Origin: Methylobacterium oryzae
GTDB lineage: Bacteria > Pseudomonadota > Alphaproteobacteria > Rhizobiales > Beijerinckiaceae
Length of the DNA: 64,000 nucleotides
Assembly: GCF_021398735.1 (NCBI RefSeq)
Contig: NZ_CP090350.1
Coordinates: 62,001-126,000 of the forward strand
Direction: 5' to 3'
Positions 8,131-17,163 of this stretch are shown here, piece after piece (position 1 is the stretch's first letter; each line of letters starts with the position of its first letter). Under the pieces are notes generated by a model. That model searched no databases, was not told where the DNA came from, and saw only the letters and a program-made list of their open reading frames with translations. Position numbers and translations under genes: made by a program.

Positions 8131-9828
8131 ATGACCGACGAACCGCACGGCTTCGACCGCGGCCTGACCAATTACGGCGACCGCGACTTCGCCCGGTACC
8201 TGCGCCGCTCCTTCGCGCGCTCGATGGGCATCTCGGTCGGCCTGCTGAACAAGCCGGTGGTCGGCATCGCCATGACGCCGTCGGGCTTCAACAACTGCCA
8301 CCGGGGCATGCCCGAGCTGGTGGAGGCGGTCTCCCGCGGCGTGCTGGCGGCCGGCGCCCTGCCGCGGCCGTTCCCGACCGTGTCGCTCGGCGAGGTTTTC
8401 CTCAACCCGACCAGCATGATGTACCGCAACCTCATGGCCATGGACACCGAGGAGATGATCGGGGCCCAGCCGATGGACGCGGTGGTGCTGATCGGCGGCT
8501 GCGACAAGACCGTGCCGGCCCAGCTCATGGGCGCGGCCTCCGCCGACCTGCCGGCGATCCAGCTCGTCACCGGCCCGATGTCGACCGGCCGCCACCGGGG
8601 CCAGCGGCTCGGCGCCTGCACGGATTGCCGGGGCTTCTGGGCCAAGTACCGGGCCGGCACCGTCGACGCCGAGGAGATCGCCGAGGTCGAGGGTCGGCTC
8701 TCCGTCACGGCCGGCACCTGCGCGGTGATGGGCACGGCCTCGACCATGGCGTGCATCGCGGAGGCGCTCGGCATGTCGCTGCCGGGCACCGCGGCGATCC
8801 CGGCGGTGCATTCCGACCGGCTGGTGGCCGCCGAGGAGACCGGCCGCGCGGCGGTGCGGCTGATCGAGACGCGGATCCGGCCCTCCCAGGTGATCACGCA
8901 GAAGTCGGTCGAGAACGCGATCCGCGTGCTGATGGCGGTGTCGGGCTCGACCAACGCCATCGTGCACCTCACCGCCATCGCCGGGCGGCTCGGCATCCGG
9001 ATCTCGCCCGAGCGGTTCAATCAGATCTCCGACGAGACGCCGGTGCTGGTCGATCTGAAGCCCGTGGGCCAGGGCTACATGGAGGATTTCCACGCCGCCG
9101 GCGGCATGGGCGCGCTCCTGCGCGAACTGCGCCCGCTCCTTCACCTCGACACCATGGACGTGGAGGGCCGGATGCTCGCCGAGCGTCTGGACGAGCCGGA
9201 GGCCTGGGTCGACCGCGCGGTGATCCGCACCGCGGCGGATCCCGTATCGCCCGTCGGCGGCTTGGTGGCCCTGTCCGGCAGCCTCGCGCCCGACGGGGCG
9301 ATCTTCAAGCGCGCGGCGGCGACGCCCGAGCTGTTCGAGTCGGAGGGCCGGGCGGTGGTGTTCACCGGCCTGGAGGACCTCTCGGCGCGCATCGACGACC
9401 CCGACCTCGATGTGGCGCCCGGCGACATCCTCGTCCTGCAGAATGCCGGCCCGCACGCGGCCGGCATGCCGGAGGCGGGCTACCTGCCGATCCCCAAGAA
9501 GCTGGCGCAGGCGGGCGTGAAGGACATGGTGCGCATCTCCGACGCGCGGATGTCGGGCACGGCCTTCGGGTCGATCGTCCTCCACGTGGCCCCGGAGGCC
9601 GCGGTGGGCGGACCGCTGGCCGCGGTGCGCGACGGCGACCGCATCCGCCTGTCGATCCGGGACAAGCGCGTCGATCTCCTGGTCGCGCAGGACGAGATCG
9701 CCCGCCGGCTCGCCGACCATCGCCCGCCCCCGGCCCCGGCCCGGGGCTACAAGGCGCTCTACCGGCGCAGCGTCACGCAGGCCCCGGAAGGCTGTGACTT
9801 CGACTTCCTCGCCAAGGCGGAGGGCTGA
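8131..9828 (+). CDS. IlvD/Edd-family dehydratase, probably sugar-acid dehydratase
   Basis: 565-aa Fe-S dehydratase. Cluster cysteines are visible at Cys56 (NNCHRG), Cys124 (GGCDKT, with the conserved Lys126) and Cys197 (GTCAVMG). CTDCRGFW near residue 163 and the C-terminal SDARMSGTAFG block fit the pentonate/arabinonate dehydratase branch better than dihydroxyacid dehydratase IlvD of valine synthesis, which is longer (about 610 aa). It would remove water from a sugar acid to give a 2-keto-3-deoxy acid. It is a single gene; no sugar transporter or aldolase is beside it, so the substrate is open. Confidence 0.87.
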   Translation: MTDEPHGFDRGLTNYGDRDFARYLRRSFARSMGISVGLLNKPVVGIAMTPSGFNNCHRGMPELVEAVSRGVLAAGALPRPFPTVSLGEVFLNPTSMMYRNLMAMDTEEMIGAQPMDAVVLIGGCDKTVPAQLMGAASADLPAIQLVTGPMSTGRHRGQRLGACTDCRGFWAKYRAGTVDAEEIAEVEGRLSVTAGTCAVMGTASTMACIAEALGMSLPGTAAIPAVHSDRLVAAEETGRAAVRLIETRIRPSQVITQKSVENAIRVLMAVSGSTNAIVHLTAIAGRLGIRISPERFNQISDETPVLVDLKPVGQGYMEDFHAAGGMGALLRELRPLLHLDTMDVEGRMLAERLDEPEAWVDRAVIRTAADPVSPVGGLVALSGSLAPDGAIFKRAAATPELFESEGRAVVFTGLEDLSARIDDPDLDVAPGDILVLQNAGPHAAGMPEAGYLPIPKKLAQAGVKDMVRISDARMSGTAFGSIVLHVAPEAAVGGPLAAVRDGDRIRLSIRDKRVDLLVAQDEIARRLADHRPPPAPARGYKALYRRSVTQAPEGCDFDFLAKAEG

Positions 9829-9842
9829 CGGCCCGCAACCCT

Positions 9843-9863
9843 CCGTCCGGACGCGCCGGACGG
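9843..9863 (+). terminator. Hairpin after the dehydratase gene
   Basis: An 8-bp perfect stem (9843-9850 with 9856-9863) with a 5-nt loop starts 14 bp after the stop codon. No U-tract follows, so it may be a 3'-end stabiliser or a weak terminator. Confidence 0.4.
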
Positions 9864-9885
9864 CCGTGACGGACACCGTCGATCC

Positions 9886-9917
9886 GAAAACCGCGGCCCG
9901 CCCGACCGCGGGCCGCG
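9886..9917 (-). terminator. Rho-independent terminator of the TetR gene
   Basis: A 9-bp GC stem (9892-9900 with 9909-9917) followed, on the minus strand, by TTTT at 9889-9886. It lies 88 bp past the stop of the TetR gene and is correctly oriented to end that transcript. Confidence 0.65.
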
Positions 9918-10004
9918 CGCCGTCGCGGCATCTGAGGCCATCGCATCGCCCGTGCCTGTCCCGGCGGTGAGGCGGCCCGAGCCGGGGTGCCGCCTCGGAC
10001 CGGC

Positions 10005-10547
10005 TCAGCCCGGGATCGTGGAGCGCGCCGCCTCGAGCAGTTCCCCGGCCAGGGCCTCGTCGTCGACGCCCCGGGCCAGCACCACCGCCCCCACCATGGT
10101 CGACAGCGCGATCAGGGCGCGCTGCCGGCGGCGTTCCTTCGACGCTCTGGGCAGCCTGTCCGCGATGAGACCGGCGAGCCCCTTGACCCCCTGGGTGAAC
10201 CGCGCCCGCAGGGCGCTTCCGGGCGGCTCACGCCCGACGTCGTTCACCAGCGCCGCGACGGGGCAGCCTCTCCCCGGCGTGCGGACATGCCCCAGGGAGA
10301 GGTAATTCTCGATGAAGGCGTCGAGGTTGGCCCGGTACTCGGCGCTGATCGCCGCGTCGAACGCCTCCGCAGCGAGGGCATCCTTGCTGGCGAACTGACC
10401 GTAGAAGCCGCCATGGGTCAGGCCCGCGGCCGCCATGATGTCGACGACGCCGATACCGTGCAGGCCGCGCTCCCGGAACAGGGCCGAGGCGACCTCGACC
10501 ACGCGCTGGCGGTTCAGCTTGGCTTGCTCCTGCGAGACCCTCGGCAT
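10005..10547 (-). CDS. TetR-family transcriptional regulator
   Basis: 180-aa repressor-type protein. The N-terminal helix-turn-helix spans about residues 30-56, with GLTHGGFYGQF matching the TetR recognition helix of the AcrR/NemR-like group. The ligand-binding C-terminal half is less conserved. It is encoded downstream of, and on the same strand as, the RND efflux genes 10794-14989, which it probably controls. Sites sharing TCATTTATT occur upstream of both this gene and the adaptor gene. Confidence 0.9.
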   Translation of the reverse strand: MPRVSQEQAKLNRQRVVEVASALFRERGLHGIGVVDIMAAAGLTHGGFYGQFASKDALAAEAFDAAISAEYRANLDAFIENYLSLGHVRTPGRGCPVAALVNDVGREPPGSALRARFTQGVKGLAGLIADRLPRASKERRRQRALIALSTMVGAVVLARGVDDEALAGELLEAARSTIPG

Positions 10548-10575
10548 CGTACCGTCCTCCGCTCCGCCTCCTCAC

Positions 10576-10597
10576 ATAGATGCGAGATGTCATTTAT
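10576..10597. promoter_or_regulatory. Candidate TetR operator upstream of its own gene
   Basis: Inverted repeat with arms ATAGATG (10576-10582) and CATTTAT (10591-10597), 6 of 7 positions complementary, 8-bp spacer, 29 bp before the TetR start. The 9-mer TCATTTATT at 10590-10598 recurs at 15034-15042 before the efflux adaptor gene. Confidence 0.45.
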
Positions 10598-10793
10598 TGA
10601 AGGGACGGCGAGCCGCGGATGCCCGAGGCCGGGCGGAGAGCGGCGTCGCGGTCGCGCCGCGGCGGCCGTTCAGGGCTGCCGACCGGCCCGGGCGAGGGGG
10701 CGAAGCGCGGGCCGGTCGACGCACCGCGCGCCCGGGACCCGAGCGCGCGATCGCGGGATGCCCCGAGCGGGGCATCGGTGGGGGGCGGCCGGG

Positions 10794-13700
10794 TCAGGGC
10801 TCGGCCGGCACGGGCACCGGTGCGGGGCCGGGTGCGGTCCGCGGCGCGTGCGCGTCCCGCGCCACCCGGAACCAGAGGGCGTAGAGTGCCGGCAGGAACA
10901 GCAGGGTGAGCAGGGTCCCGACGCCGACGCCGCCGATGAGCACGTAGGCCAGCGCCCCCCAGAACACCGAGTGGGTCAGCGGGACGAAGGCGAGCATCGC
11001 GGCAGCGGCCGTCAGGATCACCGGTCGGGCCCGCCGCACCGTCGACTCGACGATGGCCTCGTAGTCCGACAGGCCCGCCGCGCGGTCGTGGTGGATCTGG
11101 TCCACCAGGATCAGCGTGTTGCGCATCAGGATGCCGGACAGCGCGATCAGGCCGAGGATCGCGTTGAAGCCGAAGGGCTGGTGGAAGACGAGCAGCGTCG
11201 GGACCGCCCCGACGAGGCCGAGCGGCGCGGTCGCGAACACCATGAACATCGTGGTGAACGAGCGGACCTGCAGCATGATGACCGTCAGGGTCATGATCAG
11301 CATCAGCGGGAAGACCGTGACGAGCGCCTTCATCGCCTTCTCGCTCTCCTCCACCGAGCCGGCCGTGTCGATGCGGTAGCCGGGCGGCAGCCTCGCCTTG
11401 ATGGCCGCGAGTTCGGGGACGATCTGCGCGTGGATGTCCGGCGGCTGCTTGCCGTCGATCACGTCGCCCTGCACGCGGATGTAGGTCTCGCGGTTGTAGC
11501 GCTTGAGCACCGCGTCCTCGTTGCGGCTCTCCAGGTGCGCGACCTGGGAGAGCGGCACCTGCCGCCCGTCCCGCGTGGCCAGCGTCAGGTCGCCGATGTC
11601 GCCGAGCGAGCGGCGCTCGGGGCCGGGGCTGCGCAGGAGCACGTCCACGGAGCGGAGGTTCTCGCGGACCTGGGTCGCCGGCGTCCCGTTGAGGTAGCTC
11701 TGCAGCTGCTGGCCGGCCTCCTTCGGCGTCAGGCCGATCAGGCGCAGGCGCTCCTGGTCGAGGGCGAGGTGCAGAGTCGGCGTCCTGTCGCCCCAGTCGA
11801 GGTGGACGAGGCGCATGTTGGGGTTGGCCATCATGACGTCGCGCACCTCCGCGGCGATGCCCCGGATGACGGTGAGGTCGGGCCCGACCACCCGGAAGGC
11901 GACGGGGAAGCGCACCGGCGGCCCGAACACGATCTGCAGCACCCGCACCCGCGCCTCGGGGAAGCGGCCGTCGTCCACGAGCTTGCGCACCTTGCCGCGC
12001 AGCACGTCGCGGGCGTGGGAATCCGCGGTCTGGACGACGATCTGCGCGAAGGCGGGGTCCGGCAGCTCCGGGTCGAACGAGAGCACGAAGCGCGGCATGC
12101 CCTGGCCGATATAGCTCGTGATCTCGCCCGCCTCGGGCAGCGCGCGCACGGCCGCCTCGACCTTCCGGACGCTGGCCTCGGTGGTCGCGAAGGCGGACCC
12201 GGTCGGCAGCGTCACCTCGACGATGAGCTCGGAGCGCTCCGAGTTCGGGAAGAACTGCTTCTCGACCTTGCCCATGCCGACCGCGGCCGCCGCGAACAGC
12301 GCCACGGTGATGCCGGCGGCCATCCACTTGTGGTCGACCGAGAGCCGCACGACCCGGCGCAGGCGCTGGTAGTTCCGCGTGGCGTAGATCGCGGCGTGCC
12401 CGCCCTCGACCTTCTTGATGTCGGGCAGGAGCTTGACGCCGAGGTAGGGCGTGAAGGTCACGGCCACGATCCACGAGACGATCAGCGAGAAGGCCACCAC
12501 CCAGAAGATGTTGCCGGCATACTCGCCCGCCGTGGAGGCGGCGAAGCCCACCGGCAGGAAGCCCGCGATGGTGACGAGCGTGCCGGTCAGCATCGGCGCG
12601 GCGGTGGCGCTCCAGGCATGGGTCGCCGCCGAGACCCGGTCGGCGCCCTCCTCCATGCGCACCACCATCATCTCGATGGCGATGATGGCGTCGTCGACGA
12701 GGAGGCCCAGTGAGATGATGAGCGCGCCGAGCGTGATGCGGTCGAAGTCGCGGCCGGTGATCATCATCACCACGAACACGGCCGAGAGGGTGAGCGGCAC
12801 CGCCAGCGCCACCACGATGCCGACCCGGAAGCCGAGCGCCACGAGGCTGACGAAGATCACCACCGAGAGCGCTGTGAAGAACTTCACCATGAACTCGTGG
12901 ATGGCGTCGTCGATCACCCTCGCCTGGTCGGTGATCTTCGTGAAGGTGATGCCGGTCGGGAGATCGCGATGGATCGCGACCTCCTCGGCGTTCAGCGCCT
13001 CGCCCAGGCTCAGTCCGTTGAAGCCCGGCTTCATCACGAGGCCGAGCACCAGGGCCGGCGCGCCGTCGTTGCGGATCGCGAAGGTCTTCGGGTCCTCGTA
13101 GCCGCGTTTCACCTCGGCGATGTCGCCGAGCTTGAGGCTGCGGTCGCCGGCCGCCACCGGCAGGTCGCGGATCGCGTCGAGGCCGTCGATGGCGCCGTCG
13201 AGGCGCAGGTAGACCCGCGGGCCGTCGGCCTCGACGAAGCCGGCCGGCGTCACGTCGTTCTGGTTGGCGAGCGCCGCCAGCAGCTGCTGGCCGGTGATGC
13301 CCAGGGTCGCGAGGCGCTGGTAGGAGACCTCGACGAAGATCTTCTGCGCCTGCTCGCCGAGGATGTTGATCTTCTCGACGCCGGGCACGCGCAGCAGCCG
13401 CTGGCGCAGGTCCTCGGCGCGGAGCACGAGATGCCGGTGCGGCAGCCCCTGGGCCTGGAGCGCGTAGAGGGCGAAGTAGACGTCCGAGAACTCGTCGTTG
13501 AACAGCGGCCCGAGCACGCCGCGCGGCAGGCCGGAGGCCTGGTCGGAGAGCTTCTTGCGCGCTTGGTAGAATTCCGACTGGAGCCGGGCCGGCGGCATAC
13601 TGTCCTTGAAGAAGACCTTCATCAGCATCAGGCCGGGGCGGACGGTCGTCTCGACGCGGTCGTAGTAGACGAGCTCCTGCAGCCGCTTCTCCAGCGGGTC

Positions 13701-13907
13701 GGCGACCTGCCGCTGCATCTCGTCGGTGGTCGCGCCGGGCCAGGCGGCCGAGACCGCCATGGTCTTGACCGTGAAGGTCGGGTCCTCGGCGCGCCCGAGC
13801 TTCTCGAAGGCGAAGATCCCGGCCGCGGTGACGGCGAGCAGGAGGAACAGCGTGACGGCGCGCTCGCGCACCGCCAGGGCCGAGAGATTGAAGCCGGAGG
13901 CGTTCAT
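10794..13907 (-). CDS. RND multidrug efflux transporter, inner-membrane pump
   Basis: 1037-aa proton-driven pump of the AcrB/MexB superfamily, closest in feel to the shorter YegN/VexF-like group. A first transmembrane helix is at about residues 16-34, followed by the large periplasmic loop. The proton-relay helix has LGLLVDDAIIAIEMM near residue 405 with the paired Asp residues. A second helix set follows after residue 860 (TVFPLMLIMTLTVIML). The start overlaps the adaptor gene stop by 4 bp. No outer-membrane channel gene is next to it. Substrates are probably organic compounds rather than metals, since HME-type residues are lacking. Confidence 0.92.
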   Translation of the reverse strand: MNASGFNLSALAVRERAVTLFLLLAVTAAGIFAFEKLGRAEDPTFTVKTMAVSAAWPGATTDEMQRQVADPLEKRLQELVYYDRVETTVRPGLMLMKVFFKDSMPPARLQSEFYQARKKLSDQASGLPRGVLGPLFNDEFSDVYFALYALQAQGLPHRHLVLRAEDLRQRLLRVPGVEKINILGEQAQKIFVEVSYQRLATLGITGQQLLAALANQNDVTPAGFVEADGPRVYLRLDGAIDGLDAIRDLPVAAGDRSLKLGDIAEVKRGYEDPKTFAIRNDGAPALVLGLVMKPGFNGLSLGEALNAEEVAIHRDLPTGITFTKITDQARVIDDAIHEFMVKFFTALSVVIFVSLVALGFRVGIVVALAVPLTLSAVFVVMMITGRDFDRITLGALIISLGLLVDDAIIAIEMMVVRMEEGADRVSAATHAWSATAAPMLTGTLVTIAGFLPVGFAASTAGEYAGNIFWVVAFSLIVSWIVAVTFTPYLGVKLLPDIKKVEGGHAAIYATRNYQRLRRVVRLSVDHKWMAAGITVALFAAAAVGMGKVEKQFFPNSERSELIVEVTLPTGSAFATTEASVRKVEAAVRALPEAGEITSYIGQGMPRFVLSFDPELPDPAFAQIVVQTADSHARDVLRGKVRKLVDDGRFPEARVRVLQIVFGPPVRFPVAFRVVGPDLTVIRGIAAEVRDVMMANPNMRLVHLDWGDRTPTLHLALDQERLRLIGLTPKEAGQQLQSYLNGTPATQVRENLRSVDVLLRSPGPERRSLGDIGDLTLATRDGRQVPLSQVAHLESRNEDAVLKRYNRETYIRVQGDVIDGKQPPDIHAQIVPELAAIKARLPPGYRIDTAGSVEESEKAMKALVTVFPLMLIMTLTVIMLQVRSFTTMFMVFATAPLGLVGAVPTLLVFHQPFGFNAILGLIALSGILMRNTLILVDQIHHDRAAGLSDYEAIVESTVRRARPVILTAAAAMLAFVPLTHSVFWGALAYVLIGGVGVGTLLTLLFLPALYALWFRVARDAHAPRTAPGPAPVPVPAEP

Positions 13908-14989
13908 CGGCCGGCCTCCACGACGCTGGCGTCGGCCTGACGGACCTTCTCGCCCGCTCTCAGCAGATGGGCGCCGAGCGCGACGATCCGGTCACCGGGC
14001 GTCAGGCCCGAGGCGACTTCCGCGGTCTCCTCCGACAGGCGCGCGACGGTGACGGGCTGCGCCGCGACGGTCTGGGTCTCGGCGTCGTAGCGCCAGACGG
14101 CCGAGCCGCCGCCCTGGTCGAACAGGGCCCCCAGCGGCACGGACACCGAAGCCCGCGCCTGCCCCTGGGCAGGGATCAGCTGGAGCGTCACAGTCGCCCC
14201 GAGGGGCGCGGTCTCGCCCCCGCCCGACAGGATGTAGCGGGCGCGGTATGTGCGGGTCGCCGGATCGGCCGTGGCCGACAATTCCCGGAGCTTGGCCGGG
14301 TAGGTCGTCTCGCCCTCGGCGTAGAGGGTGGCCGACGCCGTGCCCTTCGCGCGTTGCCGGCTCCCCTCCGGCAGGAACACCTCCGCCTCGCGCGCGCCGT
14401 CGCGGGCGAGCTTCACCACCGTCTGCCCGGCGGCGACGACCTGGCCGGGCTCGGTCGGCACCTCCATCACGACCCCGTCGGCATCGGCCTGGAGCTCGGA
14501 ATAGCCGGCCTGGTTGGCGATCTGGCTCGCCTGCGCCTCGGCGTTGGCGAACTGGGCGATGGCCGCGTCGGCGGCCGCCTTGTTCTGGTCGTAGGTCTGC
14601 TTGGAGGTCCACCCGTCGCCGACGAGCTTGCGGCTGCGCTCCTCGTCGGCCCTGGCCTTGATCATCTGCGCGCGGGCCGCCTCGACCGAGGCGCGGGCCG
14701 CGTTGAGCGCCAGGGTGAAGTCGGTCCGGTCGAGCCGCATCAGGGGCTGGCCGAGGCGCACGTGGTCGCCCGGGTCGACGAGGCGCTCGAAGATCTTGCC
14801 GCCGACCCGGAAGCCGAGGTTGCTCTCGGTGCGCGCCCGGATCACGCCGGTGTAGCGCGCCACCGCCGCCGAGGCGGGCGCGACCGCGACGGTCTGCACC
14901 AGCGGCGGCTCCGGCGTGACGGCGGTCTCGGCCGGCGAGCATGCCGCGAGTGCCAAGCCGGCGAACCCGATCACCCATCGCGCGTCCAT
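13904..14989 (-). CDS. RND efflux periplasmic adaptor (membrane fusion) lipoprotein
   Basis: 361-aa adaptor linking the pump to an outer-membrane channel. A lipobox, LALAAC, near residue 16 predicts an N-terminal lipoprotein. The lipoyl/barrel-sandwich halves flank a helical hairpin (about residues 90-145), seen in GGKIFERLVDPGDHV and VVMEVPTEPGQVVAAG. The ATG at 14989 is chosen because it puts the signal peptide directly at the N-terminus; an ATG 48 bp further up would add a tail without function. It is the first gene of the adaptor-pump pair. Confidence 0.9.
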   Translation of the reverse strand: MDARWVIGFAGLALAACSPAETAVTPEPPLVQTVAVAPASAAVARYTGVIRARTESNLGFRVGGKIFERLVDPGDHVRLGQPLMRLDRTDFTLALNAARASVEAARAQMIKARADEERSRKLVGDGWTSKQTYDQNKAAADAAIAQFANAEAQASQIANQAGYSELQADADGVVMEVPTEPGQVVAAGQTVVKLARDGAREAEVFLPEGSRQRAKGTASATLYAEGETTYPAKLRELSATADPATRTYRARYILSGGGETAPLGATVTLQLIPAQGQARASVSVPLGALFDQGGGSAVWRYDAETQTVAAQPVTVARLSEETAEVASGLTPGDRIVALGAHLLRAGEKVRQADASVVEAGR

Positions 14990-15022
14990 CACCGAGCCCC
15001 GTCGCAGCCGATCGCCCAAAAG

Positions 15023-15042
15023 AATTATGACCATCATTTATT
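15023..15042. promoter_or_regulatory. Candidate TetR operator before the efflux adaptor gene
   Basis: An AT-rich 20-bp patch in GC-rich DNA, 34 bp upstream of the adaptor ATG. It has arms ATGA (15027-15030) and TCAT (15034-15037) and the 9-mer TCATTTATT shared with the site before the TetR gene. The symmetry is weaker than in that site. Confidence 0.4.
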
Positions 15043-15178
15043 CTGGCGCGATACCGCGGTCAATGGCGGCCGCGCCCGGCGTCGGCCGAGGACTGACGCG
15101 CGCCGTCCCCTCCGGCTCCGATCCGGAGGCCGTCCGATCCCCCTTGAAGAGAGCGGGGTCTGCCGGCATCTCACGATC

Positions 15179-15589
15179 ATGCCCGATGTCGCGCTCGACG
15201 AAGCCAGCCTCGCCCGCTTTCTCGATGCCTTCTACGGGCGCGTGCGCGGCGATGCGCTGCTCGGACCCGTCTTCGCGGCCGCGATCCCCGACCCGGACTG
15301 GCCGCGGCACATGGAGACCGTCCGGGCGTTCTGGTCCTCGGTCCTCTTCAAGTCAGGCCGGTACAAGGGCAACCCGTTCGGCAAGCATCTCGCGCTGGGC
15401 CGCCTCGAGCCCGAGCACTTCGCGCGGTGGCTCGACCTGTTCGGGGAGACGGCCTCCGCCCATTTCCCGCCCGAACCTGCCGCCCTCCTGATCGAGCGCG
15501 CGCACCGCATCGGCGACAGCCTGAAGGCGGGCCTGTTCTTCCGGCCAGACGTGCTGCCCGTGCCCGCGGCGGGATCGGCCGCGCCGTGA
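15179..15589 (+). CDS. Group III truncated haemoglobin
   Basis: 136-aa 2/2 globin. DAFYGRVRGDALLGPVF near the start is the B-helix region of this class, with Tyr at the B10-like position. FWSSVLFKSGRYKG and the proximal-His segment FGKHLAL (His at about 71) are diagnostic. Group III globins bind O2 or NO and are linked to nitrosative or low-oxygen stress. It lies divergent from the efflux operon, and the two promoters share 190 bp. Confidence 0.93.
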   Translation: MPDVALDEASLARFLDAFYGRVRGDALLGPVFAAAIPDPDWPRHMETVRAFWSSVLFKSGRYKGNPFGKHLALGRLEPEHFARWLDLFGETASAHFPPEPAALLIERAHRIGDSLKAGLFFRPDVLPVPAAGSAAP

Positions 15590-15676
15590 CCCGCGGAGAA
15601 GGCGCACGCGTGAGACGCACGCGGAGCCGCGACCGGCGGGACGGCCCGAGATCCCGGGGGGGCGGGTCCGGAGCCC

Positions 15677-16900
15677 TCAGAGCGCGGCCGGACTCGTGCG
15701 CGCCCGACGGCAGTGAATCAGCCACAGCACGATCGCCACGTTGACGGCGTTCCAGGCCAGCCCGTTGACGAACGCCGCACGGTAGGAGCCGGTGGCGTCG
15801 AAGATCGCCCCCGTGAGCCAGCCGCCGAGCGCCATGCCGGCCAGCGTCGCCATCAGCACCGCACCGATCCGCGCCCCGGCCTCCTCGGCCGGGAGGTACT
15901 CGCGCACGATGATCGCGTAGGCCGGCACGATGCCGCCCTGGAACAGGCCGAACAGAGCCGAGATCACGTAGAGCGAGGTCAGGTCGTCGAACGCGAGGTA
16001 GAGCGCGAGCGCCGCCGCCTGCAGCAGCGCACCGGCCAGCAGCGTCGCGAGACCGCCGATCCGGTCGGCGACGAAGCCCGACGCGACCCGGCTGACGATG
16101 CCGAAGCCGAGCATCAGCGACAGCATCTGCGCGCCGCGGGCGACGCCGTACCCGAGATCGCTGCAGTACGCCACGATGTGGACCTGCGGCATCGCCATCG
16201 CCACGCAGCACGCGGTGCCGGCCACGACGAGGAGGCCCTGCAGCGCCGCGGGCGACAGCGTCGTCACGGCCTGCGGACCGGCCGCGCACGTCGCCGAAGC
16301 CCGCGGCGGCCGGCCCCGCATCGCCAGCGCGAGGGGCAGCATGGCGACGAGGCAGAACAGGCCGATTCCGGCCTGCGTCGCGCGCCAGCCGTACGCGTGG
16401 ACCGCGCGCTCCACCACCGGCGGCCAGAGCGTGCCCGCGAGGTAATTGCCGGACGCGCACAGCGCGACGGCGAGCCCTCGCCGGCGCGAGAACCAGCGCG
16501 ACACGTCGGCCATCAGCGGTCCGAAGGCGACCGAGCTGCCGAGCGCCCCGACGAGCACGCCGTGCACGAGGGCGAACTGCCAGAGGTTCGTCGCGAGGGC
16601 GCTGAGCCCGTAGCCGAGGGCCAGGCAGACGGTGCCGAGGAGCAGCGGGGGCACGATGCCGATGCGGTCCGCGAGCCGGCCCATCAGGAGGCCGCCGACC
16701 GCGAAGCCGACCATCGTGAGGGTATAGGGCAGGGCGGCCGCCGCCCGATCGACCCCGAACTCGGCCTGAACGGCGGGCAGCACGACGACGACCGACCACA
16801 TGCCGACGCCTCCGACCGTGCCGAGCGCCGTCGCCGCGGCGAGCCGACGCCAAGCGCGGCCCGAATCGGCAATCCCATCCTCAGCCATTCCGGCGCACAT
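15677..16900 (-). CDS. Major facilitator superfamily transporter
   Basis: 407-aa secondary transporter with about 12 predicted membrane helices. The loop 2-3 motif GRLADRIG (about residues 74-81) is the MFS signature, and a weaker repeat occurs after helix 8. The N-terminal SVVVVLPAVQAEFGVDRA pattern is typical of the oxalate/formate antiporter-like or CynX-like branch. GGAG lies 8 bp before the ATG at 16900, supporting that start. No adjacent catabolic gene suggests a substrate. Confidence 0.88.
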   Translation of the reverse strand: MCAGMAEDGIADSGRAWRRLAAATALGTVGGVGMWSVVVVLPAVQAEFGVDRAAAALPYTLTMVGFAVGGLLMGRLADRIGIVPPLLLGTVCLALGYGLSALATNLWQFALVHGVLVGALGSSVAFGPLMADVSRWFSRRRGLAVALCASGNYLAGTLWPPVVERAVHAYGWRATQAGIGLFCLVAMLPLALAMRGRPPRASATCAAGPQAVTTLSPAALQGLLVVAGTACCVAMAMPQVHIVAYCSDLGYGVARGAQMLSLMLGFGIVSRVASGFVADRIGGLATLLAGALLQAAALALYLAFDDLTSLYVISALFGLFQGGIVPAYAIIVREYLPAEEAGARIGAVLMATLAGMALGGWLTGAIFDATGSYRAAFVNGLAWNAVNVAIVLWLIHCRRARTSPAAL

Positions 16901-17163
16901 CGATCTCCGTCCGTGCGGCGCGTTTCACACGAATGCGCCTTCGTCGCCAGCACCGGGCCCGCCCGTCGGCGCGGGCCTTCGGGACACCGCTCGCTTGCCG
17001 ACGCGCGCCTCACCCGGCGCTGCCGCGGCGCGCGATCGGTGCTAGAGGTGCCGCCGCGCTCGCCGGCGATGCCGGCTCGGGCCGGGGCGACCATCGGTCG
17101 GCCGATGTCGGGCCTCGATGGCGCCCGTCCACCGACTACCCGTACGAGAGGGCTGACGCCACG

